Origin: Pseudomonadota bacterium
GTDB lineage: Bacteria; Pseudomonadota; Gammaproteobacteria; Burkholderiales; Burkholderiaceae_E
DNA: 44,897 bases
Reading direction: 5' to 3'
NCBI GenBank assembly: GCA_023388075.1
Contig: JAEWGX010000086.1
Coordinates: 1 to 44,897, forward strand
In this document: positions 23,689 to 38,597 of the stretch, piece by piece
Layout: the number at the start of each line of letters is the position of its first letter
Position numbering within the stretch: position 1 is the stretch's first letter
Position numbers and translations under genes: made by a program
Notes under the pieces: model-generated
The model's database searches: none
The model's input: only the letters and a program-made list of their open reading frames with translations
What the model was told of the DNA's origin: nothing

Positions 23689-24387
23689 ATGGCAGACGGC
23701 ATCGGATTTCGCATCTTCACCCGTATCCATCGCGCTCCGGCTGCGCTGGTGGAGCAGTTCCGCGGCCTGCCGGTGGCCAACATCGCCGACGAGATGAACC
23801 GCGGATTCTGCCTCGATGCGCGCATCCGCCCGATGAACCGGGCGCCTCTCCTTGGCGTCGCCTTCACCGTGCGCGTGCGTCCCGGCGACAACCTGATGCT
23901 GCACCGTGCGATCGACATGGCCGAGCCTGGCGACGTCATCATGGTGGACGCGCAAGGCGAGCTCGCCAACGCCATCTCCGGAGAGCTGATGATGGCCTGG
24001 GCCGCTCGCCGCGGCGTCGCCGGCGTGGTCGTGGATGGCGCGATGCGCGACGCCGATGTCATCGGCGGCATGGATTTTCCGGTGTACGCCCGCGGCGTCA
24101 CGCCGCGCGGTCCCTACAAGTCCGGGCCCGGCGAGATCAACGTCCCGGTCGCCTGCGGCGGCGTGGTGGTCCATCCCGGAGACGTCGTGGTGGGCGACGC
24201 CGACGGCGTGCTGGTCATCCCGCGCCGCGAAGCCGAGGCAGTGCTGGCGCGCGCGCGTCGCAAGCAGGCGGACGAGGTGGCCATCCGCCAGGCGATCGAC
24301 GCCGGTACCTGGAACCGGTCCGCCTATGCCGACGACAAGCTGGCGGCGCTCGGCTGCCGGATCATCGACGGCGCCTACGGCGACTAG
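23689..24387 (+). CDS. RraA-like / HMG aldolase-family protein
   Basis: A 232-residue member of the RraA fold, which includes class II 4-hydroxy-4-methyl-2-oxoglutarate/oxaloacetate aldolases and the RNase E regulator. The ribosome site AGGAGGT is near perfect. Visible motifs are PVANIADEMNRGFC, the strand GDVIMVDAQGELANAISGEL and GVAGVVVDGAMRDADVI, which carries the Arg-Asp pair used for metal and substrate binding by the aldolases. The C-terminal PGDVVVGDADGVLVIPRREA is standard. The retained G...D and R-D residues favour an aldolase/decarboxylase over a pure RNase E regulator. Substrate is unknown; it lies 47 bp downstream of the FAD enzyme and may share its pathway. Confidence 0.85.
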   Translation: MADGIGFRIFTRIHRAPAALVEQFRGLPVANIADEMNRGFCLDARIRPMNRAPLLGVAFTVRVRPGDNLMLHRAIDMAEPGDVIMVDAQGELANAISGELMMAWAARRGVAGVVVDGAMRDADVIGGMDFPVYARGVTPRGPYKSGPGEINVPVACGGVVVHPGDVVVGDADGVLVIPRREAEAVLARARRKQADEVAIRQAIDAGTWNRSAYADDKLAALGCRIIDGAYGD

Positions 24388-24424
24388 CAGTCTGCCGGGG
24401 CTGAAAAGGGGGCCGCGCAGCCGC

Positions 24425-25342
24425 TCAGAGCAGCGTCCGGGCCGCGGCCAGGTCCCACAGGCCGTTGCCGCAGCTCTTGAACAGGACGGTGGCCTCCGGT
24501 CGCGGTGGCAGCGCCGCGTCGCCATCGAGCAGCGTGGGCAGTCCGGTTCCGTCGATTCCCGCCTGCACCAGCTCGCCGGCCTCGTGCGCCGCGTCCGGCG
24601 AATCGAGCAGGATGTTGCGGCCGATCGCCGCCATTACGGCCGGGCCGAGCTCGCTCGAGGTCGGCTTGAAGGAGCCGATCGCCGCCACGATCCCTCCTTC
24701 GCGTGGCGGGCGATGCAGGCAGGTCTCGTTCGCCGGTGTGCAGCACACCACGAGGTCGGCTTCCGTCACCGCGCCGTCCGGATCGTCCACGACCCGGGCG
24801 TCGATGCCCTGCGCTGCCGCGAGGTCGCGCAGCCGGAGCGCCGAGGCCGGCGTGCGCGACGCGAGCATGAAGCGGACGCCGGGCAGGGTGGCATTCAGGG
24901 CCTCCAGGTGGCTGCGGCCCTGCACGCCGCAGCCGACGATGAGGCACGACGGTACCGTGGCCTGGCCGCGCGCCGCGAGGATGCGCCGCAGCGCGAGAGC
25001 GGTCGCCGCGGCCGTGCGGCGCGCGGTCACGGCCGGTCCGTCCAGGAGGGCGATGCGGTCGCCGTCGCTCGCGCGGATGACCAGGACGTCGCCCTGGATG
25101 AGCGGTCGGCCGCGATCCGGATTGCCCGGATGCACCGTGAGGAGCTTGCAGGCGGCGACATCCGCGCCTCGCGCGACCGCCGGCATCAGCAGCCAGACGT
25201 CGTCGCCGCCCAGCGCGACGCTGGTGCGGGGCGGGCAGAAGGCCGCACCGGCGGCGGCATCGGCGATCGTGGCTTCGATGGCGGCGATCAGGGCCGGCCA
25301 GGGCAGGGCATCGCGGGTGGCATCGGCATCGAGGATCTTCAT
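24425..25342 (-). CDS. Ornithine cyclodeaminase/mu-crystallin family protein
   Basis: A 305-residue NAD(P)-dependent enzyme of the OCD/mu-crystallin family, which includes ornithine cyclodeaminase, pyrroline-2-carboxylate (ketimine) reductase and some amino-acid dehydrogenases. Features are the substrate-binding Lys in AACKLLTVHPGNPDRG, GDVLVIRASDGDRIALLDGP, the Rossmann loop CGVQGRSHLEALNA and GSFKPTSSELGP near the C-terminus. The start at 25342 is 15 bp after the pmbA-like stop, so it is the last gene of a five-gene minus-strand run. The specific reaction is uncertain; an imino-acid reductase would fit beside a PLP enzyme acting on hydroxy or D-amino acids. Confidence 0.85.
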   Translation of the reverse strand: MKILDADATRDALPWPALIAAIEATIADAAAGAAFCPPRTSVALGGDDVWLLMPAVARGADVAACKLLTVHPGNPDRGRPLIQGDVLVIRASDGDRIALLDGPAVTARRTAAATALALRRILAARGQATVPSCLIVGCGVQGRSHLEALNATLPGVRFMLASRTPASALRLRDLAAAQGIDARVVDDPDGAVTEADLVVCCTPANETCLHRPPREGGIVAAIGSFKPTSSELGPAVMAAIGRNILLDSPDAAHEAGELVQAGIDGTGLPTLLDGDAALPPRPEATVLFKSCGNGLWDLAAARTLL

Positions 25343-25357
25343 GGCGACCGCAGGCTC

Positions 25358-26863
25358 CTACGAGGTGAAGCGCATGTCGGCGAGCAGCGCCGAGGGCGCG
25401 GTGATCGAGCCGAGGTGGCGACGACCGTAGGTGTCGTCGCTCGGCATGGCCTGCGCGTCGCCCGCGAGTCCGACCAGCGACTCTCCGAAGAGCCGCAGGA
25501 AGGAGTCGTCGAAGCGCATCGGCTCGATCGGACCGAGCAGCTCGCCGCCTTCGACCCGGAAGCACGCGAAGCGCGTCATTCCGGTCATCCGGCAGCGCTG
25601 CCGGTCCGACCAGTTCAGGTACCAGAGGTTGCCGACCACGAGGCCGGTGCCGACGAGGGCGGCGGCCTGCGCCGGATCGAGCGTCCCCGCCGACAACGCG
25701 AGCGAGGAAGGCGTTTCGGACTCGTCCGCGTTGGCCTCGACGCCGAACTCCGCGGCCGACCGCGGCGAGACCAGGGCGCCCGCGTCCCGGCCGCCGTCCA
25801 CCAGCAGGACCGCGTCCGGCTTCACCTGGCCCGTCCGGGTGAACAGCGGCGCGATGCCGTCGGCCGTCGCCTCCGTCAGCCGGAACAGAGGGGAGAGCGC
25901 GGCATCGCCGTCGACCAGCATGCCGAGCGCGCTCGTCCCGGTGCGCCGGTCCTTCAGGCCGAAGCCGCTCCAGGCGAGCATCCCGAGCATGTCGGCGACG
26001 GCCGCGGGCTCCAGCCAGGCGCGCCTGGCACCCGGCGCGAGCGGAACCGGCGGCCGCTCCAGCAGCGCGAGCCGGCTGCGCGCGAGCGCCATGCGCCGGG
26101 TGAAGGCGTCGGCATCCCAGCGCCGGCCGGCAAGCCGGGACTTGACGGCGCGCCCGCGGGTGGCAGGGTCGCCCTGGCAGAAGAGGCTCCAGTCGAGCTG
26201 GTGCTGCCGGACGCGGTGCCAGTTGCGCTGGCCTCGGCTGTCGGCGAACGCCGCGACCACCGGACCGTCGACATGGATTCCGACGAAGTCGAGCCCGCGC
26301 GCCTCGGTCACCACCTGATCGACGACCGCGCGCAGCGTCGTTGTCGTGCCGTCGGCGTCCATCCCCTCCGAGGCGCCCGTTGCCGCGGGAGCCTGCCGAG
26401 TGGCGGCGTACACCGCGTCGCCCGGGTCGCCGTCGTCGCGGTCGGTATCCACCACGACCTCGGGCAGCCGCAGGTGCGGGTCCTCCGGCACCAGCGCCAG
26501 GTCGCGCGCCAGTCCGTCGCGCAACGCGCGCAGGGACGCGATGTCGGCGTCGATGTCGCCGCCCAGGTCCACGGTGGCCGCGATTCGGCGCCGTCCGCGG
26601 ACGAGCGAGACCGTGGCCTCGCGTTGGTCGACGCGGGTGAGCTGGCGCACGGCGCTCCGGTTGAAGCGTGCGAAGACCGAATCCTCCGAGGCCACGTGCA
26701 ACAGTACGCGGTCGACGCCGAGCGTCGCCGCGGCGGACGGCGCGCAGGTCGCATCGGCGAGCGCGAGGAACCAGTGCTTCCCCGGGGGACGCCGGGCGGA
26801 TCCGGATTGCCCGGACCGTGACGGGAGACGGTCCGGGCTCGGACCGGCCCTGGGTGCGCTCAT
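25358..26863 (-). CDS. PmbA/TldE-like metallopeptidase partner subunit
   Basis: A 501-residue TldD/PmbA-family protein. It has a low-complexity, basic/Pro-rich N-terminus of about 30 residues absent from typical PmbA, then the U62/A-fold. Family stretches include VVDQVVTEARGLDFVGIHVD, a middle part with LVDGDAALSPLFRLTE, and the C-terminal LVVGNLWYLNWSDRQRCRMT with FDDSFLRLFG. No HExxxH is present, as expected for the non-catalytic subunit of the TldD/TldE heterodimer. Its ATG overlaps the tldD-like stop (ATGA). The sequence is diverged from housekeeping PmbA and longer by about 50 residues, suggesting a specialised pair. Confidence 0.85.
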   Translation of the reverse strand: MSAPRAGPSPDRLPSRSGQSGSARRPPGKHWFLALADATCAPSAAATLGVDRVLLHVASEDSVFARFNRSAVRQLTRVDQREATVSLVRGRRRIAATVDLGGDIDADIASLRALRDGLARDLALVPEDPHLRLPEVVVDTDRDDGDPGDAVYAATRQAPAATGASEGMDADGTTTTLRAVVDQVVTEARGLDFVGIHVDGPVVAAFADSRGQRNWHRVRQHQLDWSLFCQGDPATRGRAVKSRLAGRRWDADAFTRRMALARSRLALLERPPVPLAPGARRAWLEPAAVADMLGMLAWSGFGLKDRRTGTSALGMLVDGDAALSPLFRLTEATADGIAPLFTRTGQVKPDAVLLVDGGRDAGALVSPRSAAEFGVEANADESETPSSLALSAGTLDPAQAAALVGTGLVVGNLWYLNWSDRQRCRMTGMTRFACFRVEGGELLGPIEPMRFDDSFLRLFGESLVGLAGDAQAMPSDDTYGRRHLGSITAPSALLADMRFTS

Positions 26864-28347
26864 GAGGCACCGCCGAAGACGTCGATGCCGTCGAACCGGC
26901 AGGCCGGCGAGGCGTGGCCGACCCGGACCACCTGCATCGGCTCGCCCTTGCCGCAGAAGGGGGTGCCGAGCAGCTCGCGCGTCGATGCGTCGCCCACCAT
27001 GGCGAGGCTGCGCCAGAAGGTCGCGGAGACGCCGCGGTAGTTGGGATTGCGCACGACCTCGCGGAGCTCTCCGCCGCGGATCAGGCGACCGTACTCGCAG
27101 CCGAACTGGAACTTGTTGCGGGAGTCGTCGATGCTCCACGAACAGTTGGTCCGCATGAGGACGCCCCGCTCGACCGAACCGACCAGGTGCTCGAGCGAGG
27201 CATCACCCGGCTCGATGTTGAGGTTGCTCATCCGGTCGATCGGTGCCCGGTTCCACCCGCTCGCGCGGGCGGTGGCGACCGGCTCGATGGCGAGGCCCGG
27301 CCGGGCCGCCGCGGCGCGCGCCGCGGAGAGGCCGCCCCCAAGCGGTCGCTTCAGCACGCCGGCTTCGATCAGCATCGTCCTGGCGCTGGCGGTGCCTTCG
27401 TCGTCGTAGGCGAAGCTGGCGAACTCGGCGGGGATGTCCGGGTCGTGGCTGACGTTCAGCAGCTCGCTTCCGTAGCGGTAGCTGCCGAACATGTCGAGCG
27501 TGACGAAGCTCGTTCCCGCGAAGTTGCGCTCGTCGCCCAGGATGCGGTCGAGCTCGAGCGGATGGCCGATGCTCTCGTGGATCTGCAGCATCATCTGGTC
27601 CGGCATCAGGACGACGTCCATGACGCCGCTCGGGCAGTTGGGCGCCATCGCCAGTTGCACGGCCTCGTCCGCGATGCGCGGCCCGTCTGACAGCACGCCC
27701 GACTGCCTCAGCACCTCGAAGCCGCCCTGGCGGCAGAAGCCGTTGTACTGCCCGCCCGCCGTGCGCGTCTGCGTCTCGTGGCCGACCCGGGCCACCGCGG
27801 TCAGGTTGGGGACGACGTAGTGAAAGCGCTGCAGGGCCTCGCCACCGTCCCCGGTCAGGTACGCCTGGCTCGTTTCGACGAACCAGGCCTCCGCGCTCCA
27901 GTCGACGATGCGCGGGCCGCGCAGCGACGCGCAGGCGGACTGCAGCAGCTCGAACCGCTCGCCTAGGCCGCCCGGCAGGGGCTGCTCGCGAGGACCTTCG
28001 TGGGCGCCGCGCGGCGACGGCAGCGGCACGGAGCGGAAGTCCACGACGCCGCGGCCCGCCATGATGCGAGCGAGCGCCCGGGCATGCGCGAACGCGCCGC
28101 GCAACCCGGCCTCGCTGGCGTCCGCCGTCGCCGCGTGGCCCATGCCCCCCTGGTCCGTCACCGTGATCATCACGCCCTGGTGCCGCGTTCGCGAAGGCGC
28201 TTCCGCGATGTCCTGGCGTACCCGCAGGCTCTCGCCGGTCTCGGACACCGCGCGCAGGGACCAGGCCTCGCAGGCGGGGGCGACCGCGCGCGCGAGGCGG
28301 TCCAGGCGCTCGGGATCGAGCGCGTCGACGGCGCCGCCTAGAACCAT
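26860..28347 (-). CDS. TldD-family zinc metallopeptidase
   Basis: A 495-residue catalytic subunit of a TldD/TldE-type protease. The zinc site HESIGHPLELDR gives His257, Glu258 and His262 (HExxxH), and Cys in DVFG/CSWSIDDSRNKFQFGC-like segments near the C-terminus matches family ligand positions. The C-terminus GTPFCGKGEPMQVVRVGHAS is typical. Known TldD/TldE pairs trim unfolded peptides, mature ribosomal peptides such as microcin B17, or cleave antitoxins. It overlaps the PLP enzyme upstream by 10 bp and its partner downstream by 4 bp. No candidate precursor peptide is seen beside it, so the substrate is unknown. Confidence 0.88.
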   Translation of the reverse strand: MVLGGAVDALDPERLDRLARAVAPACEAWSLRAVSETGESLRVRQDIAEAPSRTRHQGVMITVTDQGGMGHAATADASEAGLRGAFAHARALARIMAGRGVVDFRSVPLPSPRGAHEGPREQPLPGGLGERFELLQSACASLRGPRIVDWSAEAWFVETSQAYLTGDGGEALQRFHYVVPNLTAVARVGHETQTRTAGGQYNGFCRQGGFEVLRQSGVLSDGPRIADEAVQLAMAPNCPSGVMDVVLMPDQMMLQIHESIGHPLELDRILGDERNFAGTSFVTLDMFGSYRYGSELLNVSHDPDIPAEFASFAYDDEGTASARTMLIEAGVLKRPLGGGLSAARAAAARPGLAIEPVATARASGWNRAPIDRMSNLNIEPGDASLEHLVGSVERGVLMRTNCSWSIDDSRNKFQFGCEYGRLIRGGELREVVRNPNYRGVSATFWRSLAMVGDASTRELLGTPFCGKGEPMQVVRVGHASPACRFDGIDVFGGAS

Positions 28348-29642
28348 GTGGTCAGGGCATCCACCACCCGGTAGTCGTCGTCCACGACCAGCATCACCCG
28401 CCACTTGTCGAAGGTGGTGCAGGGATGGGAGATGGCGCAGCCGATGCGGTCGCCCAGACCCGGCAGTGTGCCCGGCCGGCCCTTCAGGAACGCGTGCTGG
28501 TCGTTCAGCGCGGCAATGCGCCACGACGGATCCGCGGCGGCCCGCGTGCGGGTGGCGCCATGCCCGCGTACGTGCCAGCGCGGCATCGGCAGCTCGATGT
28601 CGTACGAGACGTCGCGCTTGCCCAGGGTGACGATCGCAAGCCCGGGTTCGGGGACCGATTGCACCACGCCCCAGACCTCGAGCGCGGGCCGCAGCCCTTC
28701 GCCGAGCGCCGCGACGTCCGGCGTGCGCTCCGCGAGCCGGGCCAACAGGCGCGCGTAGTGGCCGCCATCGTGCGTCAGGTAGCAGCCGCTGCGCAGGATG
28801 ATCCGCGTCGGCCGGCCGGCGAGCTCGCGGGGCAGGGCGGTGACCAGGTCGAAGTAGGCCGAGCCGCCCGCCGAGAGCAGGATGACGTCGTCCTGGAACA
28901 GGGCTTCCTCCGCGCAACGGCTGGCCAGCCGACCGAGGTCGGCGACGAAGGCTCGTATGCCGTCCTCGCGAGCCTGCTCGTCCCTGGCGGGGATCGCCGC
29001 CTCGTAGCCTTCGATGCCGACCAGGCGCAGCAGCGGCGAGGCGGCGGCCGCACGCGCCACCGCGACGCCGGCCTCGACGCCGCGGGCGCCGGTGCGCCCG
29101 CCGGCGAAGCCGAGCTCCACCATCACCGGGAGCGGCCGCGGCGCCGCCATGGCCTCGCCGGTCGCGGCGAGCGCGGCGACGCCCTCGACGGAATCCACGA
29201 GCGCGATCAGCTCCACGTCCGGCCGCTCCGCCAGCACGCCGAAGGCCCAGCGCTGCGCCGCCCCGTCGGCGAGCTGGTTGGCGATCAGCACCCGTTGCAC
29301 GCCGAAGGCCACCATCACCGCCGCCTGCTGCGCGGTGGCGGCCGTGATGCCCCAGGCGCCATCCGCAAGCTGGCGTCGGTGCAGCGCGGGGCTCATGGTG
29401 GTCTTGCCGTGCGGCGCGAGGCAGGCGTCGAAGCGCCGGAGAAACGCGGCCATCCAGCGCGAGTTGTGGGCGATCGCGCTCTCCTTGAGCAGGGCGAGCG
29501 GATAGGGAAGGTCGTCGTCGAGCGCATGCCAGCCTGCCGCCCGCACCGCGGCGGGGTCGAGGGCTTGTACCGGCGCGAGCGGCAGGCCCTTCGAAAGCGG
29601 GGACAGCAGGAGATGCTCGGCGGGAATGTCCGGGCGATCCAT
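28338..29642 (-). CDS. D-serine dehydratase-like / D-threonine aldolase-like PLP enzyme
   Basis: A 434-residue fold-type III PLP enzyme (alanine-racemase N-terminal barrel) of the DSD1/D-threonine aldolase group. PLP Lys is in FDACLAPHGKTTMSPALHRR. The barrel continues through VMVELGFAGGRTGARGVEAG and ILRSGCYLTHDGGHYA. The C-terminal ISHPCTTFDKWRVMLVVDDD supplies the paired His and Cys that bind zinc in eukaryote-type D-serine dehydratase. The enzyme probably eliminates water or cleaves a D-beta-hydroxy amino acid. It starts 6 bp after the pgi stop and overlaps tldD by 10 bp. Dehydratase versus aldolase cannot be settled from sequence alone. Confidence 0.87.
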   Translation of the reverse strand: MDRPDIPAEHLLLSPLSKGLPLAPVQALDPAAVRAAGWHALDDDLPYPLALLKESAIAHNSRWMAAFLRRFDACLAPHGKTTMSPALHRRQLADGAWGITAATAQQAAVMVAFGVQRVLIANQLADGAAQRWAFGVLAERPDVELIALVDSVEGVAALAATGEAMAAPRPLPVMVELGFAGGRTGARGVEAGVAVARAAAASPLLRLVGIEGYEAAIPARDEQAREDGIRAFVADLGRLASRCAEEALFQDDVILLSAGGSAYFDLVTALPRELAGRPTRIILRSGCYLTHDGGHYARLLARLAERTPDVAALGEGLRPALEVWGVVQSVPEPGLAIVTLGKRDVSYDIELPMPRWHVRGHGATRTRAAADPSWRIAALNDQHAFLKGRPGTLPGLGDRIGCAISHPCTTFDKWRVMLVVDDDYRVVDALTTWF

Positions 29643-29648
29643 GGCGGC

Positions 29649-31256
29649 CTAGCTGCGCAGTCGCGCGGCAAGCGCGCGGGTCGCGGGGTCGATGCCGGTG
29701 TCCGGCACCGCGCCGTCGAAGAGCTTCTCGATCGCGGTGGCCATCACCTTGCCGTACTCGACGCCGAACTGGTCGAAGGCGTTGATGCCGAGCACGACGC
29801 TCGCGACGAACGTCGCATGCTCGTAGGCCGCCAGCAGCGCGCCCAGCGATCCGGGATCGATGCGTGGCAGCACGATGGTGGTGCTCGGCCGGTTGCCCGG
29901 GAAGGCTTTGTGCCAGCCTTCGCGCGAGCCCTCCGCCGGCAGGGGCTTGCCGATCGCGAGTGCCGCGCCCTGCGCGAGGCAGTTGGCGAGCAGGATGGCA
30001 TGGCGCGGATCGCCATCGGCCGGCGCGACCTCGGGCTCGCGCGCGAGGATGAAGTCCACCGGCACCACGTCCGGGCCCTGGTGGAGCTGCTGGAAGAACG
30101 AGTGCTGCGCGTTCGTGCCCGACACGCCCCAGACCACCGGCGCGGTCGCGTGCAGCGTGCGCGTGCCGTCGAGCAGCGCGCTCTTGCCGTTGCTCTCCAT
30201 CACGAGCTGCTGCAGGAAAGCGGGCAACAGCCGCAGGCGCTCCGCATAGGGAATCACGGCGTGGCTCGCGCAGCCGAGGCCGTTGCGGTTCCAGATCGAG
30301 ACGAGCCCGAGCCAGGCCGGCAGGTTCGCCTGCAGCGGCGCATCGCGAAAGTGGTGGTCCATCCGCGCGGCGCCGGCGAGCAGCTCGTCGAACGCCTGCG
30401 GACCGCAGGCGGCAGCGATGGATGCGCCCACTGCCGACCACAGCGAATAGCGGCCACCCACCCAGTCCCAGAAGCGCAGCACCTGCCCGGGCGGAACGCC
30501 CCAGGCCACCGCTGCCTCCGGATTCGCGGTGACACCGATCAGGTGCCGGCTCAGCTCGGCCTCCTCGGCGCCGGCGCTGCGCAGCCAGCGCCGGGCGGCG
30601 TCGGCGTTGGCCAGCGTCTCCCGGGTGGTGAAGGTCTTGGAGACGACGACGAAGCCGGTCCCGGCGGGGTCCAGGTCGGCGATCGCCCGGTGCAGGTCCG
30701 ATGGATCGACGTTCGCGACGAAGCGAACCTCGATCGGCGGCGGCGGCGACCCGCGCGCCGCCGTCGGAGCGAGGGCGTCGCAGGCCAGGCGCGGCCCGAG
30801 GTCCGAGCCGCCGATGCCGATGCACACCAGGTACTGCAGCGGCTTGCCGGAGAAGCCCTTGATGCCGCCCGCGCGCAAGCGGTTCGCCAACTCGCGGATG
30901 CGTTCCCGCTCGGTCGCGACCGCCGAGGCGACCGCTTCATCCCCGCCCACGCCGCGCAACGCCATGTGCAGCGCCGGGCGATTCTCGGTGGGGTTCATGA
31001 TGGCACCGGCAAAGAGCAGGGAACGGGCCTCGACCAGGCGCGCCGCGTCGGCCATCGCGAACAGGGTCTCGATCGCCTCGGCGTCGAGCCGCTGGCGGCT
31101 GAAGTCCGCGTAGAGGCCCGCGGCCTCGATGCCCATCCGTTCGGAACGCGAAGGGTCGTCCAGCAGGTCCTTCAGGTGAATGCCGGCATGGCGGCGAGCC
31201 TGCTGCTTCAGGGAGCGCCAGGCGGCGCGCGGGGTTCGGGTTCGATTTGGTTTCAC
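29649..31256 (-). CDS. pgi: Glucose-6-phosphate isomerase
   Basis: Interconverts glucose 6-phosphate and fructose 6-phosphate. The 535 residues show CIGIGGSDLGPRLACDALAP, VVSKTFTTRETLANADAARR, the WDWVGGRYSLWSAVG signature, and GINAFDQFGVEYGKVMATAI with the catalytic Lys region. The start is GTG at 31256 (KPNRTRTPRAAWRSLKQQAR); the alignment of AWRSL with the normal Pgi N-terminus supports it, though no strong ribosome site is present. It heads the tight pgi-PLP-tldD-pmbA-ocd run and is divergent from an EamA exporter gene 54 bp away. Confidence 0.96.
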   Translation of the reverse strand: MKPNRTRTPRAAWRSLKQQARRHAGIHLKDLLDDPSRSERMGIEAAGLYADFSRQRLDAEAIETLFAMADAARLVEARSLLFAGAIMNPTENRPALHMALRGVGGDEAVASAVATERERIRELANRLRAGGIKGFSGKPLQYLVCIGIGGSDLGPRLACDALAPTAARGSPPPPIEVRFVANVDPSDLHRAIADLDPAGTGFVVVSKTFTTRETLANADAARRWLRSAGAEEAELSRHLIGVTANPEAAVAWGVPPGQVLRFWDWVGGRYSLWSAVGASIAAACGPQAFDELLAGAARMDHHFRDAPLQANLPAWLGLVSIWNRNGLGCASHAVIPYAERLRLLPAFLQQLVMESNGKSALLDGTRTLHATAPVVWGVSGTNAQHSFFQQLHQGPDVVPVDFILAREPEVAPADGDPRHAILLANCLAQGAALAIGKPLPAEGSREGWHKAFPGNRPSTTIVLPRIDPGSLGALLAAYEHATFVASVVLGINAFDQFGVEYGKVMATAIEKLFDGAVPDTGIDPATRALAARLRS

Positions 31257-31310
31257 TGGGCGGATATCCGAGAATCACCGGTTCGTCAGTCGACAGCCTC
31301 CTAGGGGAGC

Positions 31311-32213
31311 ATGGTGCCACACCGGCTACGGCTGGAGTTCGTATGCCTTGCGGCGATCTGGGGCGCATCCTTCCTCTTCATCCGTGTCGCGGCGCCGGAG
31401 TTCGGGCCGATGTCGCTGATGCTGGTGCGCTGCCTCGTGGGCGCGGCAATCCTGGTGCCGCTTGCCGTGGCCCGTCACGGCATGCCAGCGCTCGTCGCGC
31501 AGGTCCGGCCGGCCTGGGGACGACTCTTCGTGGCCGGCGTGCTCAACTCGGCGATCCCCTTCGTGATGTTCGGGTTCGCCGGTCTGTACCTGTCGGCCGG
31601 ATTCGCCTCCATCCTCAACGCCACCACGCCGATCTTCGGCGCGGTCGTCGGCTACCTCTGGTTCGGTGACCGCCTCACCGCCATCCGTGTCGCGGGTCTC
31701 GTCATCGGCCTTGCGGGCGTCGCGCTGATCAGCTGGCAGCGGGTCGGCGTCGCCGAAGGCGGCATGGGAGCCATCGCGGTGCTCGCCTGCCTGGTGGCCA
31801 CCTTCGCCTACGGGTACGCGGGCAACTTCGCCAAGGTCCGGCTCGCGCGGATCGATCCGCTGGTGCTCGCGGCCGGCAGCCAGGTGGCGGCGATGGTGAT
31901 GCTCGTGCCCGGCGGCATCGCGTCCTGGCCGGCGCAGTGGCCCACCACGGCGGCGTGGTCCTCCGCGCTGGCGCTCGGCGCCGTCTGCACCGGCATTGCC
32001 TATGTCATCTTCTTCCGGCTGATCGGCCGCGTGAAGGCTTCCGCGGCGCTGTCGGTCACCTTCCTGATCCCGGTATTCGGCGTGCTGTGGGGCTGGCTGT
32101 TCCTTGCGGAGCAGGTGGACCTCTGGATGCTGGTCGGTGGCGCGGTGGTGGTGCTCGGTACCGCGCTGGCTACCGGCATGTTCGCGGTCGGGCGCGCCGG
32201 GCGTCAGCCCTGA
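31311..32213 (+). CDS. DMT-superfamily transporter (EamA family)
   Basis: A 300-residue inner-membrane protein with about ten hydrophobic helices in two EamA repeats (residues about 5-135 and 150-290). Typical first-repeat text is ICLAAIWGASFLFIRVAAPE-like (here LAAIWGASFLFIRVAAPEFG) and ASILNATTPIFGAVVGYLWF; the second has SAALSVTFLIPVFGVLWGWL. AGGGGAG precedes the ATG. Such proteins export amino acids or other metabolites. It overlaps the convergent DUF423 gene by 10 bp. No specific substrate can be assigned. Confidence 0.9.
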   Translation: MVPHRLRLEFVCLAAIWGASFLFIRVAAPEFGPMSLMLVRCLVGAAILVPLAVARHGMPALVAQVRPAWGRLFVAGVLNSAIPFVMFGFAGLYLSAGFASILNATTPIFGAVVGYLWFGDRLTAIRVAGLVIGLAGVALISWQRVGVAEGGMGAIAVLACLVATFAYGYAGNFAKVRLARIDPLVLAAGSQVAAMVMLVPGGIASWPAQWPTTAAWSSALALGAVCTGIAYVIFFRLIGRVKASAALSVTFLIPVFGVLWGWLFLAEQVDLWMLVGGAVVVLGTALATGMFAVGRAGRQP

Positions 32214-32575
32214 CGCAGCGCCGCCCAGGCAAGCGCCGCCCATCCCACGATCCACGCGGTGCCGCCGAACGGGGTCACCGCGCCGAGCCAGCGCGGGCCC
32301 CCGAGCGAAAGCGCGTAGAGGCTGCCGCAGAAGAGCAGGATGCCGACCGCGAACAGCGCCGCCGCGACGGTCACCGCCGGCCCCGGCCAGCGCGTCCAGG
32401 CGAAGGCGCACAGCCCGAGCGCGATCGCGTGGTACATCTGGTAGCGCGCCGCCAGCTCGAAGACGGCCAGCATGTCGGGAGTGATCCGGCCCTTCAGGCC
32501 GTGCGCGCCGAAGGCGCCGACGCCGACCGAGATCAGGGCGAAGATCGAGCCGGCGGCGAAGAACCAGCGGTCCAT
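32204..32575 (-). CDS. DUF423-family inner-membrane protein (YgdD-like)
   Basis: A 123-residue membrane protein with four hydrophobic helices. The N-terminus RWFFAAGSIFALISVGVGAF leads into GAHGLKGRITPDMLAVFELA and RYQMYHAIALGLCAF, the diagnostic DUF423 pattern (GAFGAHGL..., YQMYHA). It ends with GAVTPFGGTAWIVGWAALAW. The ATG at 32575 is chosen because it gives the family N-terminus. Function in the family is unknown. Confidence 0.9.
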   Translation of the reverse strand: MDRWFFAAGSIFALISVGVGAFGAHGLKGRITPDMLAVFELAARYQMYHAIALGLCAFAWTRWPGPAVTVAAALFAVGILLFCGSLYALSLGGPRWLGAVTPFGGTAWIVGWAALAWAALRQG

Positions 32576-32618
32576 GGTCACCGGGCGGAGCGCCGCAGCC
32601 GATCGGGTATTCGGACCA

Positions 32619-38594
<5,976 letters not shown>

Positions 38595-38597
38595 CTG

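Noticed and set aside
24035..26821. A 928-codon plus-strand frame running from inside the RraA-like gene across the OCD and PmbA genes
   Set aside because: It starts inside a real gene in another frame and has biased Arg/Gly/Ala content without motifs.
28425..31304. A 959-codon plus-strand open frame opposite pgi and the PLP enzyme
   Set aside because: No recognisable family and low-complexity composition; both opposing genes have full catalytic motifs.
24388..31310. A ribosomal-peptide precursor gene near tldD/pmbA
   Set aside because: The intergenic spaces are 54 bp or less and hold no start with a ribosome site and plausible leader/core peptide.
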